From the NCBI RefSeq assembly GCF_004362405.1, contig NZ_SNXE01000001.1:806001-870000 (forward strand): a DNA stretch of 64,000 bases. Direction: 5' to 3'. The notes under the pieces were generated by a model. That model was not told the DNA's origin, did no database searches, and saw only the letters and a program-made list of their open reading frames with translations. Position 1 is the first letter of the stretch, and each line of letters begins with the position of its first letter. Source of the stretch: Roseateles asaccharophilus (lineage in GTDB: Bacteria > Pseudomonadota > Gammaproteobacteria > Burkholderiales > Burkholderiaceae_C). Positions 9,758-17,900 of this stretch are shown in pieces. The position numbers were made by a program, and so were the translations under genes.

Positions 9758-12152
9758 GCCTGCTCATGGCCCTGCGTGCGTTGGCGGTCATCGCCATCAA
9801 ACTCAGCCGCCAAGCGCCATCGCTCAAGGGCTTGGCCAGGCACTGCTCGTCAGCTGGGGCTGCGGCGCAGGCCAGGGCCTGCAGCGACGGCCAGCGGGCA
9901 ACAAGGGCCTGCCAGCCGCCGGGCAAGGCCTGCAGCATGGCGGGCTCATGCACCAGCAGGCAGGGCGTGGCACGACGTGCCAGGCCTTGCAAGGCGGGTT
10001 CCAGCTGCTCGACATGGCTGCAGCATTCCACCTCGAAGCCGGCCATCAGCAGGCGCTCGCACAGCGCCTCGGCGGCGCTCTCGCAGGGGTCCAGCACCAG
10101 AGCCGCCAGCCCCTCGCCCAGATCCGCAGGCAGCTCGGAGCTCGGCGTGGGCCACAGCACCTGAGACTCCAGCGCCAGCTGCAGGGGTAGACGCAGGATG
10201 AAGCGGCTGCCCCAGGCGGGCCGGCTCTCCAGGCTCAGGGTGCCGCCCATGTCCTGGGCCGTCTGCTGGGCAATGCTCAGGCCCAGGCCCAGGCCCGGCA
10301 GCCCGCGGCTGCTGGCACGGCGATGGAAAGGCTTGAAGATCTGGGCCTGCTCGGGCTCGGGAATGCCCGGGCCATGATCCCGGACGGCCAAGATGAGGCT
10401 GGCACCTTCCGACCAGGCCTGCAGCTGCACGGGTGCGCCGTCGCCGTACTTGGCCGCGTTGGACAGCAGATTGAAGAGCACCTGACGCAGTCGGCGCCCG
10501 TCCAGTTCCACCACGCCCGGCAAGTCCGGGGCCGGCAGCAGCTGCAGCGCTTGGCCCCGGCTGCGCATCAGGGCCTGGGCCTGGTCCCCGACTTCCCGCA
10601 ACAGACCCGGCAGGTAGAGCGGTGCAGGCAGGGCTTCGCGCGGCAGCACGGCCTCCGGTTGGCGCGCAAATCCTTGCAGCTCGTCCAGGGTGTCCAGCAA
10701 CATGCGGCCGCCCTGCTCGATGGCGCGGCGATTGCTCTCGAAGTCCGCACCGGGCTGCAGCTGCCGAGCCAGCTGCAGCACCGAGGCCAGTGGCGCGCGC
10801 AGATCATGGCCCAGATAGCCCAGCAGCCTGCCCTTGGCGGCGTCGCTGGCACGCAGCTCGGCATGGGCGCTGGCCAGCTCGGCCGTGCGCGCCTGCACGG
10901 CGGCTTCAAGTCCCTGGGCGTAACGCATACGCTCGTCCGCGACATGGCGGGCCATGCCGATCAGCACCGCCAGCCCGCCGGCCAGGGCCACGAGGGTGCC
11001 CAGATAGTCCAGCAGGGGCAGGTAGGGAATCGTGCCGCTCAGCACCAGATAGCGGGGCAGCAGACCCAGGAGCTGGGTGGCAATGACCACGGCCCAGATG
11101 CGGCCCATGAAGTGACCGTCCCGCGCCGCGCGCAGGCCGGCGATCAGGCCGCAGGCGGCCAGGGCGGTATTGCCCAGATTGGCGATCTGGGTGGCCAGAT
11201 GGTAGTCACCCACGCAGGCGTACAGGATCAGCAGCAGGCTCAGAGCCATCAGCAGCTGGTGGATGCGAGCCAGGCGCGGCTGCAGGCGCGGAAGTGCCAG
11301 CAGCACGTGCAGGGCCATGGCCTGCAGCAGGGTGGCCAGCACGCCGCTCACGCCCAGGGCGCGCTGGGCCCAGTCGGTGGCCTGTGGCCAGAGCAGCATG
11401 AAGCTGGTGCCGCGCAGCGAGCCTTCATAGAGTGTGGCCGCGACGAGGAAGAGCCCCGTCAGCGCATAGCCGGGTGAGCGCTGGCTGAGGCTCAGCAGCA
11501 GGGCGATCAGTCCAACACCCAGGCTCAGGCTGTGCAGCATGCCGTCGAACCAGAGCAGCTGCTGCTGGCGCTGCAGCAGGGGGCCGAGCTGCCACAGGCT
11601 GGCGCGCAGGGCCAGGGCGCTGCGGCTGCTCACCCGCAGCAACAGCACCCGCTCCTCGCCAGGCGCCAGGTTCAGCACAAAGGCCTGGTCGCGCAGGGGC
11701 AGCTCGCGCAGATGAAAGGGCTGGTCCGTGCCGGCGCGGCTGCGTTGCCAGCCAGCGGCCGCTGCGCCATGCCAATACAGGGTCACAGACTCCAGCCGCG
11801 CGGGCTCCAGCAGCAGCACGCGCTGCTCGGGGCGCGGCTGCGGGTTGTGCAGCCGCAGGCGCAGCCAGTAGGTGTCGCGGGTGTAGCCCGGGTTCAGATC
11901 GGCGGTGCTGGCCGGCTTGAAGCCGCGGCCCTCACGCAGCTCTGGCGGCGCTTGATCGGGTGCCGGTCCGCTGGGGCCCGGCTCCACCCGCAGACTCATG
12001 CTGGATCGCAGATCCAGGCTGGGCGCCTGATCGGTGGTGGTGCTCAGCGTCAGCAGGGGCTGCGCCTGCAGCGCCGCCGACCCGAGCAGGCACAGCATCA
12101 GGAACAGCTGAGCCAGCAGCGCCTGTGCGAGCCGGCCTGCGGTCCGGCTCAT
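9723..12152 (-). CDS. 7TM-DISM sensor histidine kinase with degenerate C-terminal receiver
   Basis: 809 residues. A signal peptide (1-30) precedes a periplasmic 7TMR-DISM extracellular domain (about 35-190, with TRDTYWLRLRL), then seven membrane helices (about 205-405), a coiled coil, HisKA with H449 in GYLGHDLRAPL, and HATPase_c (GLGLGLSIAQQ). The last 120 residues look like a receiver fold (ALVLDP...CLLVHEP...CLAKPL), but the phosphoacceptor Asp is replaced by His, so it is probably a pseudo-receiver. The gene overlaps the upstream regulator by ATGA, so the two are translationally coupled. DISM domains usually sense small organic ligands; the ligand here is unknown. Confidence 0.9.
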   Translation of the reverse strand: MSRTAGRLAQALLAQLFLMLCLLGSAALQAQPLLTLSTTTDQAPSLDLRSSMSLRVEPGPSGPAPDQAPPELREGRGFKPASTADLNPGYTRDTYWLRLRLHNPQPRPEQRVLLLEPARLESVTLYWHGAAAAGWQRSRAGTDQPFHLRELPLRDQAFVLNLAPGEERVLLLRVSSRSALALRASLWQLGPLLQRQQQLLWFDGMLHSLSLGVGLIALLLSLSQRSPGYALTGLFLVAATLYEGSLRGTSFMLLWPQATDWAQRALGVSGVLATLLQAMALHVLLALPRLQPRLARIHQLLMALSLLLILYACVGDYHLATQIANLGNTALAACGLIAGLRAARDGHFMGRIWAVVIATQLLGLLPRYLVLSGTIPYLPLLDYLGTLVALAGGLAVLIGMARHVADERMRYAQGLEAAVQARTAELASAHAELRASDAAKGRLLGYLGHDLRAPLASVLQLARQLQPGADFESNRRAIEQGGRMLLDTLDELQGFARQPEAVLPREALPAPLYLPGLLREVGDQAQALMRSRGQALQLLPAPDLPGVVELDGRRLRQVLFNLLSNAAKYGDGAPVQLQAWSEGASLILAVRDHGPGIPEPEQAQIFKPFHRRASSRGLPGLGLGLSIAQQTAQDMGGTLSLESRPAWGSRFILRLPLQLALESQVLWPTPSSELPADLGEGLAALVLDPCESAAEALCERLLMAGFEVECCSHVEQLEPALQGLARRATPCLLVHEPAMLQALPGGWQALVARWPSLQALACAAAPADEQCLAKPLSDGAWRLSLMAMTANARRAMSRLSTEPQPPAAA

Positions 12153-12946
12153 GGACAGGCTTCGGCAGGCTCCGAGCCCTGGCGCAAGGACTGTCGGTAG
12201 GCCTGCGGGCTCAGGCCATGGCGCTCGCGGAAGGCGGTGGCGAAATTGGCCGGGTTGGCATAGCCCACCATCTGCGCGATCTGCTGCACCTCCAGCCGGG
12301 TCTGCTGCAGCAGGCGCTGGCCGGCGCGCATGCGCTCCTCGCTGATATAGCCCGACACCGTCTGTCCCAGCTGCTCGCGGAACAGGCTCAGCAGGCGTTT
12401 GTCGCTCAGCCCGAAGTGGCGAGCGATGGCGGCCACGCTCAGACCCTGGTCCAGATGGGCCTGGACATGGCTGCAGATGCTGCGCAGCAGGGTCTGGTCG
12501 GGCGTGCTGGTCGGCGCGTCGCGCGTCGGGCGCTCCGCGGCCCGCAGGCGACGTGACAGCGCCAGATGCAGGCGCAGCCGGGCCAGCACCTCCTCGGGGT
12601 GGGCATCCTTGCCGATGAAGTCCACGGCGCCCAGGCCCAGCCCTTCGATGCGGGCGGCGGGCTCGTTGTGGGCGCTCAGGAAGATCAGGGGCACCTCGGC
12701 GGTGCTGGGGCTGGCTTTGAGGCGGCGGCCCAGGGTCAGGCCGTCCAGATCCGGCAGATTGATGTCCAGCAGTACCAGTTCGGGCTGCAGGCTTTCGGCC
12801 TTGTGCAGGGCCGAGAGTCCGTCCGCCGCCAGGGCCAGGCGGAAATGGGGCTGCAGCAGCGGGATCAGCCAGCGCAGCTCCTCGGGTTTGTCATCCACCA
12901 GCAGCAGCAGGGGCAGGGGTGTCGATTCTGGAACTGCGCGATTCAT
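12149..12946 (-). CDS. Response regulator with AraC-type DNA-binding domain
   Basis: 265 residues from ATG 12946 (GTG 12949 is one codon upstream). The receiver has acidic pair D18/D19 and phosphoacceptor D61 in LVLLDINLPDLDG. A linker is followed by two helix-turn-helix motifs of the AraC family (about 155-255; IARHFGLSDKRLLSLFREQLG, then IAQMVGYANPANFATAFRERHG). It is the first gene of a two-gene operon with the DISM kinase, its likely phosphodonor. It is divergent from the two-partner secretion genes, and tandem direct repeats in the shared upstream region fit an AraC-type operator. It may also act on its own promoter. Confidence 0.92.
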   Translation of the reverse strand: MNRAVPESTPLPLLLLVDDKPEELRWLIPLLQPHFRLALAADGLSALHKAESLQPELVLLDINLPDLDGLTLGRRLKASPSTAEVPLIFLSAHNEPAARIEGLGLGAVDFIGKDAHPEEVLARLRLHLALSRRLRAAERPTRDAPTSTPDQTLLRSICSHVQAHLDQGLSVAAIARHFGLSDKRLLSLFREQLGQTVSGYISEERMRAGQRLLQQTRLEVQQIAQMVGYANPANFATAFRERHGLSPQAYRQSLRQGSEPAEACP

Positions 12947-13022
12947 CACGGCCGTGATTGTCGGGCATGTCGCGGCGTGCGTGAGGAATCCACGAAGTCC
13001 CGACGCTTGTATGCGCCCCTAT

Positions 13023-13064
13023 CGGATTGGCAAAAGTCCCGGGCGGATTGGCAAAGCCCCGCCG
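13023..13064. promoter_or_regulatory. Tandem 21-bp direct repeats, candidate operator for the AraC-type regulator
   Basis: CGGATTGGCAAA occurs at 13023-13034 and again at 13044-13055, exactly 21 bp apart. The similarity runs on through most of the 21-base unit (about 16 of 21 positions). AraC-family proteins use two helix-turn-helices on each half-site and typically bind direct repeats spaced by two helical turns. The repeats lie 57-98 bp before the TpsB start and about 75-120 bp before the regulator start. Confidence 0.6.
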
Positions 13065-13120
13065 GACGCGCCTGGCCGATAAACGTGGCCTTGATTGGAA
13101 TTACCCCCGAGGACCAGGCC

Positions 13121-14884
13121 ATGGGCAAGAACAAGAAGTCGTTGTCGCGTGCGGTTGGCGCACGCAAAAGGAATTGGGCGCCGGCCGTGCTGCCTGCCAT
13201 GATGTGGGCGCTATCCGCACAAGCTGCGCCGGACGCCGGTCAGCTGCTCAACGAGCAGCAGCGCCTGGAACAGAGTGCGCCGCGCCTGCCGGCGCCCAGT
13301 GCTCCGGCCGTGCAGCTGCCCTCGCTGGACGCGGTGGCGGCCCAGCCGGGTCTGCGGGCCCGCATCGAGCGCGTGCGCTTCACGGGCGCGGATGGCCTGG
13401 TCGAGGAAGCCAGCCTGCAGGCCCTGGTGGCCGATGCGCGGGGCCGCACCCTCAGCCACGCCCAGCTGCTGCAGCTGGCTGGCCGTGTGAGCCAGGCCCT
13501 GCAGGCCGCGGGCTATCCGCTGGCCAGGGCCTATCTGCCGCGCCAGGATCTGAGTGAGGGCGAGTTGGAGATTGCGGTGCTGCCGGGCCGTCTGCAGTCG
13601 GGCGCCGAGCGCATCAAGGTGCTGAATGCCGAGCCCGCGCTGGCCGCCTGGTTGGCGGCCATTGCCGATGCCGCCCTGCCCCCCGGGCCGGTGCGCAGCG
13701 AGCAGCTGGAGCGCGCCCTGCTGCTGATCAACGATGTGCCGGGCGTACAGGCACGCGCCAGCCTGGAAAAGGGCAAGGAAGCCGGCAGCAGCCGCATGCT
13801 GGTGCGCGCCGACAGCAGCCGCCGCTGGGATGCCCAGCTGGGCCTGGACAGCTTTGGCAACCGCTACACCGGCGAATGGCGCAGCAGCGCCCAGGCCCAG
13901 CTGTACCGACCCCTCGCTGCCGACGATGTGCTGAGCGCCTCGCTCAGCCATGCCCGCGGCAATGATCAGCTGGCCCTGGGCTATGGCCTGGGCCTGAATC
14001 CGCAGGGCCTGCGCGCCCAGCTGAACACCAGCCTGCTGCGCTATGAGCTGGGCGGCGATTCGGCCCCCCTGGGGCTCAGTGGCACGGCCGGCAGCTTGAG
14101 CGCCGGCCTGAGCTACCCGCTGCTGCGCGCGCGTGGCGCCAACCTCTGGGGCTCGGTGGAGCTGGAGCGCAAGTCCATGAACGACAAGGCGCTGGGCCAG
14201 GAGATACGTGCCCGTCGCATCGTCAAGGCTTCGGCCACCCTGAGCGGCAATCTGGTCGCGCCCCAGCTGGGTCAGCTGGCCCAGCATGAAATGAGCCTGG
14301 GCCTGGCCGGCGGCCAGCTCAAGCTGAACAACGCGGCCGACAGCCTGGTCGACGCCCTGAGCGCCCGCACCGCCGGCGGCTTCAGCAAACTGTTCTGGCG
14401 TGCCTCCCGCGTCCAGTCCTTCGAAGCTGCGCCGGACTGGAGCCTCTTTCTGGGCGCCAGCGGCCAGCAGGGCGGGCGCAATCTGGACTCCTCCGAGAAG
14501 TTCATCCTGGGCGGCCCGGCCGGCGTGCGCGGCCAGGCCATGGGTGAGGCCAGCGGCGACAGCGGCTGGCTGATGAATCTGGAACTGCGCCGCGACTTCA
14601 GCCTGGCCCAGGGCCTGCGGGCCCAAGCCCTGGGCTTTGTGGACCACGGGCGCATCCAGCTCCACACCCGTCCCTGGACGGGCGCCCTGAGTGCGACGCA
14701 GAGCAACGGCTATGCGCTGTCCGGCGCCGGCCTGGGCCTGAATCTCTATGGCGAGCGCTGGACCCTGCGCTCGGCCTATGCCCGTGCTCTGGGCGACAAC
14801 CCGGGCCTGAGCCCCAAGGGTCTGAACGCCGACGGCCGCAGCGGCCGCAACCATCTGTGGGTCCAGGCCGCCCTGCGCTTCTGA
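13121..14884 (+). CDS. Two-partner secretion transporter TpsB (ShlB/FhaC/HecB family)
   Basis: 587 residues. The outer-membrane pore exports the TpsA partner encoded next. A long signal peptide (about 1-37, cleavage near ALSAQA) is followed by a POTRA_2 domain (about 55-155: ARIERVRFTGADGLV, VSQALQAAGYPLARAYLP), a second POTRA-like region with LLLINDVPGVQARASL, and a 16-strand barrel ending in aromatic F. The barrel carries GGPAGVRGQAMGEASGDSG, the conserved VRGY-like loop region. ATG 13121 has GAGG at 13109-13112. The partner gene starts 54 bp downstream, so they form an operon. Confidence 0.93.
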   Translation: MGKNKKSLSRAVGARKRNWAPAVLPAMMWALSAQAAPDAGQLLNEQQRLEQSAPRLPAPSAPAVQLPSLDAVAAQPGLRARIERVRFTGADGLVEEASLQALVADARGRTLSHAQLLQLAGRVSQALQAAGYPLARAYLPRQDLSEGELEIAVLPGRLQSGAERIKVLNAEPALAAWLAAIADAALPPGPVRSEQLERALLLINDVPGVQARASLEKGKEAGSSRMLVRADSSRRWDAQLGLDSFGNRYTGEWRSSAQAQLYRPLAADDVLSASLSHARGNDQLALGYGLGLNPQGLRAQLNTSLLRYELGGDSAPLGLSGTAGSLSAGLSYPLLRARGANLWGSVELERKSMNDKALGQEIRARRIVKASATLSGNLVAPQLGQLAQHEMSLGLAGGQLKLNNAADSLVDALSARTAGGFSKLFWRASRVQSFEAAPDWSLFLGASGQQGGRNLDSSEKFILGGPAGVRGQAMGEASGDSGWLMNLELRRDFSLAQGLRAQALGFVDHGRIQLHTRPWTGALSATQSNGYALSGAGLGLNLYGERWTLRSAYARALGDNPGLSPKGLNADGRSGRNHLWVQAALRF

Positions 14885-14938
14885 GCGCCGACGCCGCAGG
14901 CCTGAACCCAAGCACGCACGACTACGAGAGAACGCAAG

Positions 14939-17900
14939 ATGACAAGCAAGGCTTCGATGAACCACGCTTTCCGCCTGGTCTGGAGTGATGAGAGCGCCAG
15001 CTATGTGCCGGTACCCGAGAACGCCAAGGCACGCGGCAAGCGCAGCGGCGGCCTCAGCCGCGGCCTGCTGGCCGGCGTGCTGCTGGGCCTGACGGGCCTG
15101 AGCAGCGCCCAGGTGCTGCCGGGCGGGGCGCAGATAGGCGCCGGTCAGGCCCAGATCAACAGCCAGGGTGGCCAGATGACGGTGCAGCAGGGCAGCGACA
15201 AGCTGATCCTGAACTGGAACAGCTTCAATATCGGCAGCGGCGCCAGCGTGCGCTTCGAACAGCCGCATGCCAGCGCCGTGGTCCTCAACCGCGTGCTCGG
15301 CGGCGGCGCCAGCCAGATCGACGGTCAGCTCACGGCCAATGGTCAGGTCTGGCTGATCAACCCCCAGGGCGTGGCCTTCGGCAAGGGCGCCCAGGTGCAG
15401 GTGGGGGCCCTGGTGGCTGCCAGCCTGGGCGTGAAGGACGAGGACTTCCTGGCTGGGCGCGCGCGCTTCGAGCGCCAGGGCCATGCCGGCGCCATTCGCA
15501 ACGAAGGTCGGCTGCAAGGCGAGGTGGTGGCCCTGCTGGCGCCCAGCCTGGACAACAGCGGCACGGTGCAGGCCCGCCAGACGGCCCTGGTGGCGGCCGA
15601 CAAGGTGGCCCTGGACTTTGGCGGTGATGGTCTGCTGCAGGTGCAGGTGGAGCGTGCCGCGCTGGACGCCGAGCTGCGCCACAGCGGTCGCATCGAGGGT
15701 GAGCGCGTGCTGCTCAGCGCTCAGGGCGCCAGCGCACTGCGCGCCAGCGTGCTGAACATGGACGGTGTGATCGAAGCCCGCGGCCTGAGCCTGCAGGGTG
15801 GTCGCATCATGCTGGACGGCGGCGAGCAGGGCAGCGTGCAGCTGCGTGGCACGCTGGACGCCGGCTCGACCCAGGGGCAGGGTGGGCGCATCGAGGTGCA
15901 GGGTCGTGACATCAGCCTGAACGGTGCAAACCTGGAGGCCAGCGGCGCCACCGGCGGCGGCCTGATCCATGTGGGCGGTGGCTGGCAGGGCCAGGACGCC
16001 AGCCTGCGCAATGCCCAGACCCTGAAGGTCGATGCCGCGAGCACGGCCCGCGCCGACGCGCGCGAGCAGGGCCACGGCGGCGAGGTGGTGTTCTGGTCCG
16101 ACGGCCGCACCGAGTTCGCCGGCACGATTGGCGTGCGCGGCGGCGCCCAGGGCGGCGACGGCGGCCGCGCCGAGGTCTCGGGCAAGCAGGAGCTGGCCTA
16201 CCGCGGCCACACCGATGCCCGCGCGGCCAAGGGACGCACCGGCGATCTGCTGCTGGATCCGGCCACCATCACGGTCAAGGGCGGCGCCGGCAGTGGCGAC
16301 ATCAGCGGCAGCGAGGTCTTCGAGAAGGATCTGGAGGCGCAGGCTGCCAACGTCTTGCTGCAGGCCAGCGGCAACATCAGCTTCACCGATCTCAGCCAGA
16401 ACGGCGGTGACGGCAAGATCAGCATGCAGCCCGATGTCAGCTTGCGTGTGGAGACGGGCGGTGTTGGCGGCAACATCAGCTTTGCCAACAAGGACAACAC
16501 CATCGAGGTCTTTGGGCGCGGCAGCATCATGATGGTGGCCGGCGGTACCGATACCGGCGAAATCATCAATGCGCCCAATCTGATTGCCCATGGCACGGGT
16601 GCCAATGTCGCCACCCTGCCGACCCACAACGTCAGCAGCGTCGGCAGTGGCACGCCTGCGGACGCGTCCATCACGCTGTTCGGGGCCGATGGCATCACGG
16701 TGGGTGGTTCCATCACCACCCATGGCGGCTATGTCCGCATGTGGGCCGACTCCGACAATATGAGTGGCGGCGGCTTGACGCTCAGCAAGCCTCTGAGCAC
16801 GGGCGGCGGCCATCTGCACTTGTCCGCGGGTACGGGTGCGGTGGTGCTGAACTCCGATATGGATCTGGGCACTGGCCGCATCTTCTTCAAGGCTGATGGC
16901 AGCCACAGCTCGGGTGAGAAAGTCCTGGGCGGCTTCCTCAAGGCCAGCGGCGACGTGGACGTGAACACAGCCTTCACCTTCAAGGGCGGCTCCAAGATTT
17001 ACACGGACGGCACCATCCGCTTCGGCAATGTGGGTGTGAAACTGGACACCGGCAGCGGCGTGCTCACCCTGCGCGCCGGCGCCATCGACTGGGGCAGCGC
17101 CACGCTGAACAACCTCAGCACAGCCTCTCTGCGCCTGGAGCCTTTTGATGCGGCCACCAATATGGTGCTGGGCGATGCCAGCGGCTTTGCCTCGGCCGCC
17201 ACCCTGGCCAAGCTGCCCGGCATCAAGAACTTGACCATCGGCCGCGAGGACGGCACGGGCACGGTGAGCGTGGGCAGCGACTTCAGCTTCAATGCCAGCG
17301 GCTTCTTCGAGATGGTCAACAAGACCGTGGACATCACCGCGGGCACCCTGACCAACACCGCAGGCGGTCTGACCCTGACTGGCGACACCATCAACATCAG
17401 CAAGGCCGTCACCGCCAACAGCGGCGCCGGCAAGGTCACGCTGCGCCAGATGACGGCCGCCAACGAGCTGCATCTGGGCACGGGCCTGAACAATGCCACG
17501 ATCGGCCAGGTCAATGCGGGCACGCTGGAGGTGGGCCGCAGCGACGGTGGCAATCTGGTGTTCGACAGCGACATCACGACCACGGCCAGCTCGGTGCATC
17601 TGAAGAGCGGCCAGCGCGTGCTGGGCGTGAACGGCGGTGTGGCGGCGGCCAATCTGGCCGTCACGGCCGGTGCAGGCGCCGAGATCAGCGACAGCACCTT
17701 CAACTTCAGCACCCTGGCGCTCAAGACCGGTGGGGACAGCAGCGTCACCAGCTCGCAGGCCAATTGGGGTCTGGGCACGGTGGACGGCCTGGCGGGCTTG
17801 AGCATCGACCGGGCCAGCAGCGTCACGCTGAAATCCAGCGGCAATGGCGTGCTGGGCCTGAAGGCGCCGATCAACTTCAACAGCACCGCGTCCACGCTGC

